From assembly GCF_037201915.1 (NCBI RefSeq), contig NZ_CP147505.1:558001-622000 (forward strand): a DNA stretch of 64,000 nucleotides, given 5' to 3'. The translations under genes were made by a program, and so were the position numbers. Numbering within the stretch: position 1 is the first letter of the stretch; the number at the start of each line of letters is the position of its first letter. Below the pieces are notes generated by a model. It saw only the letters and a program-made list of their open reading frames with translations. It ran no database searches and was not told the origin of the DNA. Shown here piece after piece: positions 56,233-64,000 of the stretch. The DNA comes from Haloplanus sp. CK5-1. GTDB taxonomy: Archaea > Halobacteriota > Halobacteria > Halobacteriales > Haloferacaceae.

Positions 56233-56739
56233 TTAGCTACCCTCCGTGTCGTATTCGTCCTCGGGCACGACCACGAGTTGGCCGGCCATGGTGTGGTGGG
56301 CGGCCCCACAGTACTCGTGACAGACGATGCCGTACTCCGCCGGCTCGTCGAACCTGACGGTGACCTCGGCGACCTGCCCCGGGATCACCATCACGTTGAC
56401 GTTGGTACCGGCCACCTCGAAGCCGTGTGTCACGTCGGCGCTGGTGACGTAGAACGTCACTTCGGAGTTGGCCGGCACCCGGATCGGCTCCGAGGTTCCC
56501 GGTTCGAACAGGAACTGTCGAGCGACGACGTGCACCTCGTACTCATTCTCACCGACACGCTCGACACCGGGGTCGGCGAACTCCGTCTCGTCGAGCGATC
56601 CGGCGTCGATCGTTCCGCCGGAGTCGTCGACCATCTTCACGCCCGGGCCAACCGCCCCGTACGTAACCGTCGCGATAAGCCCGACGATCAACAGTAGTGC
56701 GGCTGCGGTCCATATCTTCTCGTAGCGATGGATTTCCAT
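56233..56739 (-). CDS. cbaB: ba3-type terminal oxidase subunit II (CuA)
   Basis: 168 residues. One N-terminal helix, then a cupredoxin domain with the CuA site: His in VTHGFEVAG and the cluster VCHEYCGAAHHTMAG (Cys, Glu, Cys, His, Met). It takes electrons from halocyanin. A perfect GGAGGTGA at 56746-56753 stands six bases before its ATG. Confidence 0.95.
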   Translation of the reverse strand: MEIHRYEKIWTAAALLLIVGLIATVTYGAVGPGVKMVDDSGGTIDAGSLDETEFADPGVERVGENEYEVHVVARQFLFEPGTSEPIRVPANSEVTFYVTSADVTHGFEVAGTNVNVMVIPGQVAEVTVRFDEPAEYGIVCHEYCGAAHHTMAGQLVVVPEDEYDTEGS

Positions 56740-56745
56740 ATCTCG

Positions 56746-56753
56746 TCACCTCC
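56746..56753 (-). promoter_or_regulatory. Shine-Dalgarno site of cbaB
   Basis: GGAGGTGA on the minus strand, between the stop of the halocyanin fusion gene and the cbaB ATG. Full complementarity to the 16S tail suggests strong internal re-initiation. Confidence 0.6.
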
Positions 56754-56755
56754 AG

Positions 56756-57835
56756 TTAGCCGATCACCGTCGGTCCGCCGCCGAGGAACTCGACGAAGTA
56801 CATGAACACCCACAGCAGGCTGATGATCGCGACGTAGATCACGATCAGGGTCGCCGTGCCGGTCGGATCGAACTCGTCGTGGCCGAGTTCCCGGATCACG
56901 GCCGACTCGAACACCGACTCCGACGGGGTGCGTTCGGCCGCCGTCGGCGTCGTCGCGGAGTCGCCCGTGGTCGTGAACTGGTCGTAGTTCGCGAACACCC
57001 ACGCGGTGACGCCGAGGACGGCAACCAGCGCGGCGACGACGGCACCGCCGACGAGTCGGAAGGCGAACGTGAGCGCCGGCGACGTACCGCCGCTGCCCGC
57101 GGAGTCACCTCCGCCCCCGCTGCCACTGCCGCTGCCGCTGTCGCTTCCGCCCCCGCTGCCGCCGCCACCACCGCCACCCTCGCCACCGACGACGACCGCC
57201 CCCTTCATGCCGAGGGCGAGGTGGGGCTGGCAGTAGTATTTGTACACCCCCTCGGTCTCGAAGGTGCGCTCGTGGGTGAACCCGCTGTTCTCGATCGCCT
57301 CGACGCCGCTCCAGTCTGATTCCGACGGTCCCTCCTCGATAAGCACGTTGTGGGTGTCGGAGACCCACTCGAACGTGATGGTCGTTCCGGGGTCGACCCT
57401 GACCGCGGCCGGCGCGAAGGCGTACGGTCCCCCGTTGCCATCGGCTCCGACCTCGACCGTCACCGCGTCCTGTCCGGTCCGGTCGACGGTCCCGTCGAAG
57501 TTTTGCGTTTCCCCGCCCGACTCGCTGCCGAACCAGCCGCCGTAGTCGACGCCGTTCTGTGCGGCGGCGGTGTTCGCGCTGGCGCCGACACCGACGGCGG
57601 CGGCCGCGCTCCCGACCGCCGTCCGGAGCGCCCCGCGGCGCGTCATCGTTCCGTCGTCGGGGTCGGTGTCCGATCGCGCCGGACTCGTCCCCGTCTCCCG
57701 TCGTCGCTCGGTTCGCGCGTGGTCGGATGGCGGCGGACCGTCCGTCGCTGGCACGTCCGGGTCGCTCGGTCGTCCCCCGACGTCACCCCCGCGTGACGAG
57801 TCAGCTTGCCGTTCGTTCCCGTCGACTGACGCCAT
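56756..57835 (-). CDS. Halocyanin fused to C-terminal membrane helices (CbaD-like)
   Basis: 359 residues. About 62-95 is a twin-arginine signal (TRRGALRTAVGSAAAAVGVG), then a cupredoxin domain with His in SDTHNVLIEE and Cys, His, Met in YYCQPHLALGMKGA. A Gly/Ser linker follows, then two helices: FRLVGGAVVAALVAVLGVTAW and TATLIVIYVAIISLLWVFMY. The last resembles small oxidase subunits. The start at 57835 fits a TATTATATG box 25 nt upstream, giving a 62-residue N-terminal extension; 57646 is the alternative that puts the Tat signal first. Fusion would tether the electron donor to the oxidase. Confidence 0.85.
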   Translation of the reverse strand: MASVDGNERQADSSRGGDVGGRPSDPDVPATDGPPPSDHARTERRRETGTSPARSDTDPDDGTMTRRGALRTAVGSAAAAVGVGASANTAAAQNGVDYGGWFGSESGGETQNFDGTVDRTGQDAVTVEVGADGNGGPYAFAPAAVRVDPGTTITFEWVSDTHNVLIEEGPSESDWSGVEAIENSGFTHERTFETEGVYKYYCQPHLALGMKGAVVVGGEGGGGGGGSGGGSDSGSGSGSGGGGDSAGSGGTSPALTFAFRLVGGAVVAALVAVLGVTAWVFANYDQFTTTGDSATTPTAAERTPSESVFESAVIRELGHDEFDPTGTATLIVIYVAIISLLWVFMYFVEFLGGGPTVIG

Positions 57836-57859
57836 ACGTCCGACGACGCCACGGTGTCC

Positions 57860-57869
57860 ATATAATACG
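57860..57869 (-). promoter_or_regulatory. TATA box of the halocyanin-cbaBA group
   Basis: CGTATTATATG (minus strand) centred about 29 nt before the start codon at 57835. Divergent transcription toward 57937 begins on the other side. Confidence 0.55.
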
Positions 57870-57936
57870 CCGGACCGATTTTCACGCCGCTGGAATAACG
57901 GTGACACCTATTAGGACGCCGACCGGCCCATGCAGT

Positions 57937-58116
57937 ATGGTTTCGGTTCAGCACGTGCCGATCGTCGGGTTGCTCGCACTGCTCCCCGTCGCAGTGTACG
58001 CACTCTCGGTCGAGGCGATCGTGGTGGTGGCGCTCCTCAACGTCGTCCTCATCTCCGCGAGCGTGTACACGATGTTCCTCCCCAGCGAGGCGACCGTCAA
58101 GGCCACGTCCGCGTAA
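57937..58116 (+). CDS. Small two-helix membrane protein next to the ba3 operon
   Basis: 59 residues starting MVSVQHVPIVGLLALLPVAV, with two hydrophobic helices and a short polar tail. Divergent from the oxidase genes and three bases before the SafE-type gene. Its size and place suggest a small oxidase subunit or assembly factor (CbaE-like); this is inference. Confidence 0.6.
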   Translation: MVSVQHVPIVGLLALLPVAVYALSVEAIVVVALLNVVLISASVYTMFLPSEATVKATSA

Positions 58117-58119
58117 GCG

Positions 58120-58914
58120 ATGATTCCGCTTTCCGGTCCGGGTACCGGTGCAGCGGCGGCGGCAGCGAGCGATCCCGGGCTGCTGGTGTTTCTGGCCATC
58201 GGTGTGTTGGGCGGCGCGCACTGCCTCGGGATGTGTGGACCGCTCGTCACGCTGTACGCGGATCGACTGGGTTCGGAGGCCGACCGTGTCAGCCCCGTCG
58301 ACGTCCGTCAACATCTGCTGTTCAACGCCGGCCGAACCCTCAGCTACGCCGCCATCGGCGCGCTCATGGGGGCGCTCGGGGCGGTCCTCTTCGACGTCGC
58401 CGCCGTCGCCACTCTCGCGACCGACGTCCGGGGCATTACGGGCATCCTCGCCGGCGGCTTCATCGTGTTCACCGGCGCGGGCTATCTCCTCCGTGGCACC
58501 GTCGGACACGGCGTCTCGATTCCCCTCGTCGGTGACGCGTTCCCCCGGGTGTACGCCGCCGTGACGACCCGCGTCGACACGTGGGTCGGCGGCCCTCGAA
58601 TCCTCGCTCTCGGTGCGCTCCACGGATTCCTCCCCTGTCCCCTGCTCTATCCCGCCTTCCTCTACGCCTTCGCGGTCGGGTCACCGATCCGCGGGGCCGT
58701 CTCGCTCGCCGTCCTCGGCGTCGGAACCGTCCCGACGCTGCTCGCCTACGGGACCGTCTTCCAGTCGCTCGGAACGGGGAGTCGGGTGAGCCTCCACCGC
58801 GCCCTCGGCATCGCCTTCGTGGTGCTCGGGTACCTGCCGCTGGCACACGGGTTGATGCTCCTCGGGATTCACATCCCACACCCCCCGATCCCCGTCTACC
58901 AACCCCTCGGCTGA
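58120..58914 (+). CDS. SafE/DsbD_2-type membrane protein, probable copper handling
   Basis: 264 residues, about six helices. GGAHCLGMCGPLVTLY near the N terminus is the conserved HCxGMCG motif of this family, repeated in shape by ALHGFLPCPLLYPAFLYAF. In bacteria such proteins accompany cytochrome oxidase assembly and copper-transporting ATPases; here the P-type ATPase follows after 7 nt. Cu transport or insertion is likely but unproved. Confidence 0.8.
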   Translation: MIPLSGPGTGAAAAAASDPGLLVFLAIGVLGGAHCLGMCGPLVTLYADRLGSEADRVSPVDVRQHLLFNAGRTLSYAAIGALMGALGAVLFDVAAVATLATDVRGITGILAGGFIVFTGAGYLLRGTVGHGVSIPLVGDAFPRVYAAVTTRVDTWVGGPRILALGALHGFLPCPLLYPAFLYAFAVGSPIRGAVSLAVLGVGTVPTLLAYGTVFQSLGTGSRVSLHRALGIAFVVLGYLPLAHGLMLLGIHIPHPPIPVYQPLG

Positions 58915-58921
58915 CCCAACC

Positions 58922-61432
58922 ATGCCCTGTCACCTCTGTGATCTGCCGACGCCGGACCCGCCCGTCACCGACGAGGACGTCGAGGGGACGTTCTGCTGTC
59001 GTGGCTGTCTGGAGGTGACGCGGGCGCTCGACGCGGACGACGTCGACGTCGACCCGGATCGGGTGCAGGCGTCGCTGGACGCGGACACGACCGACGATAC
59101 TCCGACCGTCGACGACGTGGCCGCCGCCGAGGACGCGGACACCGCCTTCCTCGCCGTCGACGGGATGCACTGTTCGACCTGCGAGGCGTTTCTGGAGGCT
59201 CGGGCGACCGACCACGAGGGGGTCCTCGCGGCGTCGGCGTCGTACCCTTCGAACCTCATGCGGGTCGCCTACGATCCGGACCGTGTCGCCGCGACCGACC
59301 TCCCGGAGCTGATCGAGGGTGCGGGCTATCGCGCCCGCCGCGCCGAGGACGCGGCGGCTGCCGACGATCCGACCGCAGACCGGGAGGACGACACCACCGA
59401 GACGATCGGTCGCCTGATCATCGGTGGCTTCTTCGGCATGATGACGATGGCGTGGTACGCCCTCTTTCTCTACCCCGTCTACCTCGGTGTCGACCCCGAC
59501 GCACTCCTGTTCGACGTCCACGGTCCGGCCGGGCGATACCTCCTCTGGAACGTGTGGGTGATGACGAGCGTCGTCCTCGGCTACACGGGGTTCCCGATCC
59601 TTCGGGGAGCGTACGTCAGCCTGCTGGCCCGGCGACCGAACATGGACCTGTTGGTCGCACTCGCGGCCGGGACCGCGTACGTCTACAGTACGCTGACGCT
59701 CCTCCTCGGGGGGACGGAGGTGTACTTCGACATCACGACGGTCGTCGTGCTGGTGGTGACGGTCGGGGGGTACTACGAGACACGACTGAAGTCGCGGGCC
59801 GCCGGCCAGTTGACGGAACTCACGGAGAACCGGGTCGACGAGGCGACCCGGCGCACCCCGGACGGCGAGGAGACGGTCCCCCTAGACGCGGTGTCGGCGG
59901 GCGACGAGCTCGTCGTCGGGACGGGGGATCGGGTGCCGGTCGACGGTCGCGTGGTCGAGGGGACCGCGGCGGTCGACGAGTCGCTCGTCACCGGCGAGTC
60001 GATCCCCGTCCGTCGGTCGCCGGGTGACGACGTGATCGGTGGCGGCCTGCTCACCGAGGGCGGTATCGTCGTCGAGGCGGCGGCCGAGGCGACGAGCACG
60101 CTCGACCGACTGGTGGCCCACCTCTGGCGCGTCCGCAGTTCGCAGTCGGGCGTCCAGCGACTCGCCGACCGCCTCGCGGCCGTCTTCGTCCCCGTCGTCG
60201 TCCTCCTGGCCGCCGCCGCAGTCGTCGCCCACCTCGCTCTCGGAGCGACGCCGACCGCCGCCCTCCTGACCGGACTGGCCGTCCTCGTCGTCTCTTGCCC
60301 CTGCGCGCTCGGTCTGGCGACGCCTCTCGCCGTCGCCGCGGGCGTCCGGGAGGCCCTCGACGCGGGCGTCGTCATCACCGACGGCGACGTGTTCGAGCGA
60401 GCGACCGACGCCGACGTGGTCGCGTTCGACAAGACGGGGACGCTGACCACCGGCGAGATGCGCCTCCACGACGCCCGCGGCGACGAGGAAGCCATCGCCC
60501 GCGCCGCGGCCGTCGAGACGTTCGCCGACCACCCGATGGGTCGGGCCATCGTCGAGGCGGTCGACCCCCCGGACCTGCCCGTCTCGGCGTTCGAGCGCCA
60601 CCCGGGTCGAGGGGTGAGTGGGGTGGTTGGCGAGGAGCCACGGTCCTCGGGCACAGGCGAGGAGCCACGGTCCTCGGACACGGGCGACCGGGTGACCGTC
60701 GGCCGCGCCGACCTGTTCGAGGACTGTACGGTCCCCGACCGCTACCGCGAGCGGTACGAACGCGCAGTCGAGGCGGGACGCGTCGCGGCGTACGTCGGCT
60801 GGGACGGGGCGGTGCGGGGCATCCTCGTCGCCGGCGACCGACCGCGGCCGGAGTGGGAGTCGGTCGTCTCGGCCGTCGGTCGTGAGGTCGACCGGGTAGT
60901 CGTCCTCACGGGCGACGGCGAAGCGGCGGCGGCGCGGTTCCGTGACCACCCTGCGGTCGACGACGTCTTCGCCGAACTGCCGCCGGCGGCGAAGGCGACG
61001 ACCGTCGACCGACTCCGGGCCGACGGGACGACGGTGATGATCGGTGACGGGAGCAACGACGCCCCGGCGCTCGCGGCCGCCGATCTGGGCATCTCGCTGG
61101 AGAGTGGCACTCGACTCGCAGCCGACGCCGCCGACGCCGTCGTCACGACCGACGATCTGACGACCGTCCCCGAGGTGTTCGACCTGACCGCGGCGACGAA
61201 ACGACGCATCCGGCAGAACCTGGGGTGGGCGTTCGTCTACAACGCCGTCGCGATTCCGGTCGCGCTGATCGGCGCGCTCAACCCCCTCGTCGCGGCCGTC
61301 GCGATGGCCGCGAGCAGCCTGCTCGTCGTGGCGAACTCGTCTCGGGGGTTCGGGTCGAGCGAGTCCGCTCCCGACGTGTCGGGCGACGACCCCATCGAGT
61401 CCCCCGCGGTCGCCGCCGACGGCGGGGCGTGA
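58922..61432 (+). CDS. Copper-type P1B ATPase (CcoI/CopA-like)
   Basis: 836 residues. N-terminal metal-binding part with CHLC and CCRGC, then an HMA domain with DGMHCSTCEAF. Membrane motif SCPCALGLATPLA (CPC), phosphorylation site AFDKTGTLTTGE, hinge MIGDGSNDAPAL and ETFADHPMGRAI for nucleotide binding. The combination of an N-terminal Cys-rich domain and its partner SafE-type protein resembles CcoI, which supplies copper to oxidases, and the genes lie beside the ba3 oxidase. A 27-bp tandem duplication in the cytoplasmic domain (about 60631-60684) encodes EEPRSSGTG twice with one change. Confidence 0.92.
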   Translation: MPCHLCDLPTPDPPVTDEDVEGTFCCRGCLEVTRALDADDVDVDPDRVQASLDADTTDDTPTVDDVAAAEDADTAFLAVDGMHCSTCEAFLEARATDHEGVLAASASYPSNLMRVAYDPDRVAATDLPELIEGAGYRARRAEDAAAADDPTADREDDTTETIGRLIIGGFFGMMTMAWYALFLYPVYLGVDPDALLFDVHGPAGRYLLWNVWVMTSVVLGYTGFPILRGAYVSLLARRPNMDLLVALAAGTAYVYSTLTLLLGGTEVYFDITTVVVLVVTVGGYYETRLKSRAAGQLTELTENRVDEATRRTPDGEETVPLDAVSAGDELVVGTGDRVPVDGRVVEGTAAVDESLVTGESIPVRRSPGDDVIGGGLLTEGGIVVEAAAEATSTLDRLVAHLWRVRSSQSGVQRLADRLAAVFVPVVVLLAAAAVVAHLALGATPTAALLTGLAVLVVSCPCALGLATPLAVAAGVREALDAGVVITDGDVFERATDADVVAFDKTGTLTTGEMRLHDARGDEEAIARAAAVETFADHPMGRAIVEAVDPPDLPVSAFERHPGRGVSGVVGEEPRSSGTGEEPRSSDTGDRVTVGRADLFEDCTVPDRYRERYERAVEAGRVAAYVGWDGAVRGILVAGDRPRPEWESVVSAVGREVDRVVVLTGDGEAAAARFRDHPAVDDVFAELPPAAKATTVDRLRADGTTVMIGDGSNDAPALAAADLGISLESGTRLAADAADAVVTTDDLTTVPEVFDLTAATKRRIRQNLGWAFVYNAVAIPVALIGALNPLVAAVAMAASSLLVVANSSRGFGSSESAPDVSGDDPIESPAVAADGGA
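60631..60684 (+). repeat. 27-bp in-frame tandem duplication in the P-type ATPase
   Basis: Two 27-bp units encode EEPRSSGTG and EEPRSSDTG in the nucleotide-binding domain. This loop is outside the catalytic motifs, so an extra unit is likely tolerated. Confidence 0.75.
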
Positions 61433-61507
61433 CGGCTCGTCGGATCACTCAAACCGTCGCTTGTGCTTTGCCCGGGCTTTTGTGTCCGGCGACCGAACGC
61501 TGGAGTG

Positions 61508-61726
61508 ATGCCCTCCGTCCGTTCCGCGTCGCTCGCCGCCCGCGCCGGGACTGCGACCCGTGCGCTCGCCTTCTGGGCCGCCGTCGCGCTCCCCGTCCCG
61601 GCTCTCGGCCTCATCGCCGTCGGTGCCGACCTGTGGGTCGTCTTCGCCCTCCTCGCGTGTAACGCCGTGGCGCTGGTCGTCGGCCACGACTACCGCTCTC
61701 GCCCCCGCCCGAACCGCGACCACTAA
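61508..61726 (+). CDS. Small two-helix membrane protein
   Basis: 72 residues. ALAFWAAVALPVPALGLIAVG and VVFALLACNAVALVVGHDY are the two helices, with basic residues at the end (YRSRPRPNRDH). Start 61508 follows a CTTTTGTG box at about 61474-61481. No function recognised; the next gene is 26 nt away. Confidence 0.6.
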   Translation: MPSVRSASLAARAGTATRALAFWAAVALPVPALGLIAVGADLWVVFALLACNAVALVVGHDYRSRPRPNRDH

Positions 61727-61752
61727 GACCGACGGGCGGCAATCCCGACCGA

Positions 61753-62577
61753 ATGCGCGTCACGCTACTCGGAACGGGGGACACGACGGGGACGCCGACC
61801 GTCGGCTGTGACTGTGCCACCTGTCGACGGGCCCGCGACCGCGGCGTCGAGCGCTCCCGGTTCTCCGTCCACGTGACCAACGAGCGGACCGGCGAGTCGC
61901 TACTGGTGGACTGCAGTCCCGACTTCCGCCACCAGTTTCTCACTCACGACGTACCGCTTCCGGACGCCGCGCTGGTGACACACATCCACTTCGACCACCT
62001 CGACGGTCTGGGCAACGCCTACCGCGTGTTCGACGACCTGCCCGTCCACGCCGCGAACGAGGTCGATCCGGTCACCGGGGAGAGTGTCGCCGACACGATC
62101 CGCCGGAAGTACGACTACCTCGACCGGGTGCGCGTCCACGACCACGTCCCGACCGAGCCCTTCCGCGTCTGCGGGCTCGACGTGCGCTTCGTCCCGGTCG
62201 ATCACCCACCGCTCCTGTGTTACGGCGTCGTGATCGAGGATCCCGAGACGGGTGCGAGGTGTTCGCTCACGGGCGACACCAGTTACGCCGTTCCCGACGC
62301 GTCGCGGGCGGCGCTGTCCGACGCCGACCTCCTGCTGGCCGACGCCATCGTTCCTGCGTCGTCCTGCGAGCACCACCCGCTCGGCGGGAGCCACCACGAC
62401 GCCGACGGCGTCCCCCGCACCTTCGGGTCGAAACACATGACCCGCGAGGGGGCACTCGACCTGGCGGCGGACCTCGACGCCGGCCGGACGCGGCTGGTCC
62501 ACCTCGCGCACTTCTACCCCGCCGACGAGGCGTTCGACGACCCGCTGGCGGTCGACGGCGAGCAGTACGAACTTTAA
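61753..62577 (+). CDS. PhnP-like metallo-beta-lactamase-fold hydrolase
   Basis: 274 residues. LLGTGDTTGTPTVGCDCATCRRA at the N terminus is the PhnP-type opening with a Cys-rich zinc site. THIHFDHLDGLGNAY is the HxHxDH metal centre, and LTGDTSYAVPD and LVHLAHFYPAD hold the further ligands. Likely a cyclic phosphodiesterase; the substrate is not identified. Downstream is a small membrane protein gene. Confidence 0.85.
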   Translation: MRVTLLGTGDTTGTPTVGCDCATCRRARDRGVERSRFSVHVTNERTGESLLVDCSPDFRHQFLTHDVPLPDAALVTHIHFDHLDGLGNAYRVFDDLPVHAANEVDPVTGESVADTIRRKYDYLDRVRVHDHVPTEPFRVCGLDVRFVPVDHPPLLCYGVVIEDPETGARCSLTGDTSYAVPDASRAALSDADLLLADAIVPASSCEHHPLGGSHHDADGVPRTFGSKHMTREGALDLAADLDAGRTRLVHLAHFYPADEAFDDPLAVDGEQYEL

Positions 62578-62599
62578 GCCTCGCTGCCCACCCGCCCGT

Positions 62600-62776
62600 A
62601 TGACGCACGTCTCCGCGCTCGGCCGCGGCGCGGCGAGCGGTTTCGCCGGCATTCTCGTCTGGGCCGCCGTCTCCTTGCTCTTCCTCGGCGTCCCGGACCC
62701 CCGTCGCGCCGCGGTCGCCGGCCTCGCCGTGGCCGTCGCCGTGGCCGTCGCGACCGAACTCGCCAGCCTCAGGTGA
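62600..62776 (+). CDS. Small two-helix membrane protein
   Basis: 58 residues: GAASGFAGILVWAAVSLLFL and AAVAGLAVAVAVAVATELA form the helices. CTTTAAG at 62572-62578 lies about 25 nt upstream, so the transcript is probably leaderless. It overlaps the convergent DUF5787 gene by 8 bp. The second helix is coded by a repetitive GCCGTGGCCGTC tract. Confidence 0.6.
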   Translation: MTHVSALGRGAASGFAGILVWAAVSLLFLGVPDPRRAAVAGLAVAVAVAVATELASLR

Positions 62777-63749
62777 ACCGGTCCAGCCCGGCCTGTCGGC
62801 GCGCCACGCCCGCCGGGTCCGCCACCCACGGCGTCCGCGCGTCCCGCAGTCCCTCGGGGTCCACCGTCGGCGCGCCGCCGGGTTCGTAGGCCGGACAGTC
62901 CTCGCTGCAGTCGCTCGCCGGGTCGACGGTTCGGTCGAAGGTAGTGCAGTAGGGTCGGCCGTCGTCGGTCGGCCGCATCGACGCACACGCCGGGTAGTCG
63001 TCTGCGCTGGGCCGCCACCCCTTGCCGTAGGCGCGTTCGGCGATCGCGCGCCGTTTTCGCGCCTTCGCCTCGGGGGACGCGAAGGCGACGTCCGTCCGGA
63101 GGGGTCGCTCGTCGACGCGTTCGACGCCCGTCCCACCGGGATCGATCGGCGTCGGGTCGCGGACGACCGTCAGTCGGCGATCCGTGGATCGATCTTCTCC
63201 CGCCACGAACCGCCAGACCCCCACGTGGTCGGGGATGCGGTTCAGGTGTGCGCCGGTGACGTAGCTCTCCGTCGCGAGGATCACGGCGTCGAAGAGGCCG
63301 AGCGACACGTCGCGGCGCAACTGCCGCTGGAGGTCACCCGGCCGCCCGAGATCGGGTTTGTTCTCGATGCCGATCAGACGGTCGAACCAGTCGGGATACC
63401 GGGTCGTCGCGCGGACGTGACGGCGACTCCCGCGGCGTTCCGCCTCGAAGAAGCCGACGTCGACGGCGCGGTCGGTGACCCGCCGGGCGACGGCGGGCGG
63501 GAAGTCGAGGGCGTCGACGGGATCGACCGCACGGCCGGGTCCCACGTCGCCCTCGACGGCACGGGGTGGGATGGTCTCGCTCGTGATCGCCGCCCGGCGG
63601 TCGAACTCGTCGCCGGGGACCACCCCGCAGACGTCGACGACGCGCGATCCGGGGTCGGCGACCGAAGCGCCGAGTTGCCGACCCAGTACCCAGTCGCGAC
63701 TGCGTTCGAGGTGAGAACACAGCGCCAGTTCGAACGCGTACTCCGACAC
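62769..63749 (-). CDS. DUF5787 family protein
   Basis: 326 residues, a haloarchaeal family named from memory. The N terminus MSEYAFELALCSHLERSRDW and RRAAITSETIPPRAVEGDVG are its typical parts. The segment LIGIENKPDLGRPGDLQRQL resembles the E-x-K core of PD-(D/E)xK nucleases, and four cysteines near the C terminus (CASMRP... CTTFDR... CSEDCPAYE) may bind a metal. Nuclease activity is only a possibility. Confidence 0.72.
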   Translation of the reverse strand: MSEYAFELALCSHLERSRDWVLGRQLGASVADPGSRVVDVCGVVPGDEFDRRAAITSETIPPRAVEGDVGPGRAVDPVDALDFPPAVARRVTDRAVDVGFFEAERRGSRRHVRATTRYPDWFDRLIGIENKPDLGRPGDLQRQLRRDVSLGLFDAVILATESYVTGAHLNRIPDHVGVWRFVAGEDRSTDRRLTVVRDPTPIDPGGTGVERVDERPLRTDVAFASPEAKARKRRAIAERAYGKGWRPSADDYPACASMRPTDDGRPYCTTFDRTVDPASDCSEDCPAYEPGGAPTVDPEGLRDARTPWVADPAGVARRQAGLDRFT

Positions 63750-63752
63750 CGC

Positions 63753-64000
63753 TCAGTCGTCGACGACGACTTCCACCGGTTCGTCGTCGTCGACCGTCTC
63801 GATGCCGCCGTCGTCGCCCTCCTGCCAGAGCAGGACACCCGCCACGAGGACGACGATCCAGGACCGCCAGTTCGCCAGGTTCAGCGTGTAGCCGATGCCG
63901 AAGGGCTTCTCGACGACCATCCCCTCGCCGGGCTTCCAGTGGGCGGAGAGCAGTCGTCCGAGGCTCGGCCGTTCGAAGTTGTACGGGATTCCGAGGATCG
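63753..64000 (-). CDS. DUF5808 family protein (5' end outside window)
   Basis: Minus-strand frame open to the right edge, 81 residues seen. LGIPYNFERPSLGRLLSAHW and EKPFGIGYTLNLANW match the DUF5808 pattern, followed by one membrane helix (IVVLVAGVLLWQ) and an acidic tail. It ends 3 bp before the start of the DUF5787 gene, so the two are probably one operon. Function unknown. Confidence 0.7.
   Translation of the reverse strand, partial: ILGIPYNFERPSLGRLLSAHWKPGEGMVVEKPFGIGYTLNLANWRSWIVVLVAGVLLWQEGDDGGIETVDDDEPVEVVVDD

Noticed and set aside
54181-56697. 838-codon open frame on the plus strand
   Set aside because: It is the antisense of cbaA and cbaB, whose heme and copper ligands are unmistakable.

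Overview
The window is chromosomal DNA of an extremely halophilic archaeon (class Halobacteria). GC content is high, the predicted proteins are very acidic, many genes have a TATA-like box about 25-30 nt before the start codon (leaderless transcripts), and the gene content is typical: archaeal A-type ATP synthase, bacteriorhodopsin with its Bat regulator, sensory rhodopsin II with HtrII, halocyanins, aRF1, KEOPS Pcc1, prefoldin, RpoP and archaeal RNase P RNA. The sequence alone does not fix the genus; a member of the Haloferacales is a guess.

Layout. 1-993: C-terminal part of a radical SAM protein. 1161-9343: ATP synthase genes atpH-I-K-E-C-F-A-B. 9430-13863: a photoenergy cassette (Bat regulator with a LOV-like PAS domain, bacteriorhodopsin, CrtY-type lycopene cyclase, Brp/Blh carotene dioxygenase) lying between atpB and atpD. 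13890-14600: the ninth subunit gene, atpD. The light-driven proton pump, the enzymes for its retinal and its regulator are therefore embedded in the operon of the enzyme that uses the proton gradient. This is the main finding of the window.

14601-25258: a zinc-ribbon protein, a GT87-like membrane protein, aRF1, a MinD/ParA-type ATPase, ribK-ribB with a palindromic candidate operator, a halocyanin lipoprotein, a DsbA/FrnE-like protein, a Tat-exported HtrA-like protease and surface or membrane proteins. 25308-32670: a FlaD/E-domain protein, a haloarchaeal actin homologue, a frameshifted response regulator, pth2, a NicO-like transporter, truD, a DUF2103 protein and the information-processing group eL43-rpoP-pcc1-pfdB-DUF3194. 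The eL43 lacks all zinc cysteines. 32870-35970: two tandem HELVH-containing surface proteins. 36040-41913: pncB, an AMMECR1 protein, RNase P RNA, a GDPD, an M29-like aminopeptidase, Gnd and a membrane-anchored 2Fe-2S ferredoxin.

42281-45312: the phototaxis pair sopII-htrII on the minus strand. 45385-47526: two DoxX-family proteins and a divergent HxlR regulator with strong inverted repeats between them. 47579-50917: hemE, a HemY/CgoX-type oxidase and hemH, a bacterial-type heme branch that is unusual for an archaeon. 51000-53698: a PQQ-type sugar dehydrogenase lipoprotein, a 57-aa protein and a repeat-containing membrane protein. 53925-61432: a ba3-type terminal oxidase module: a membrane-anchored protein, cbaA, cbaB and a halocyanin fused to membrane helices on the minus strand; then a small membrane protein, a SafE-type membrane protein and a copper-type P-type ATPase on the plus strand. 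61508-64000: small membrane proteins, a PhnP-like metallo-hydrolase, a DUF5787 protein and a truncated DUF5808 protein.
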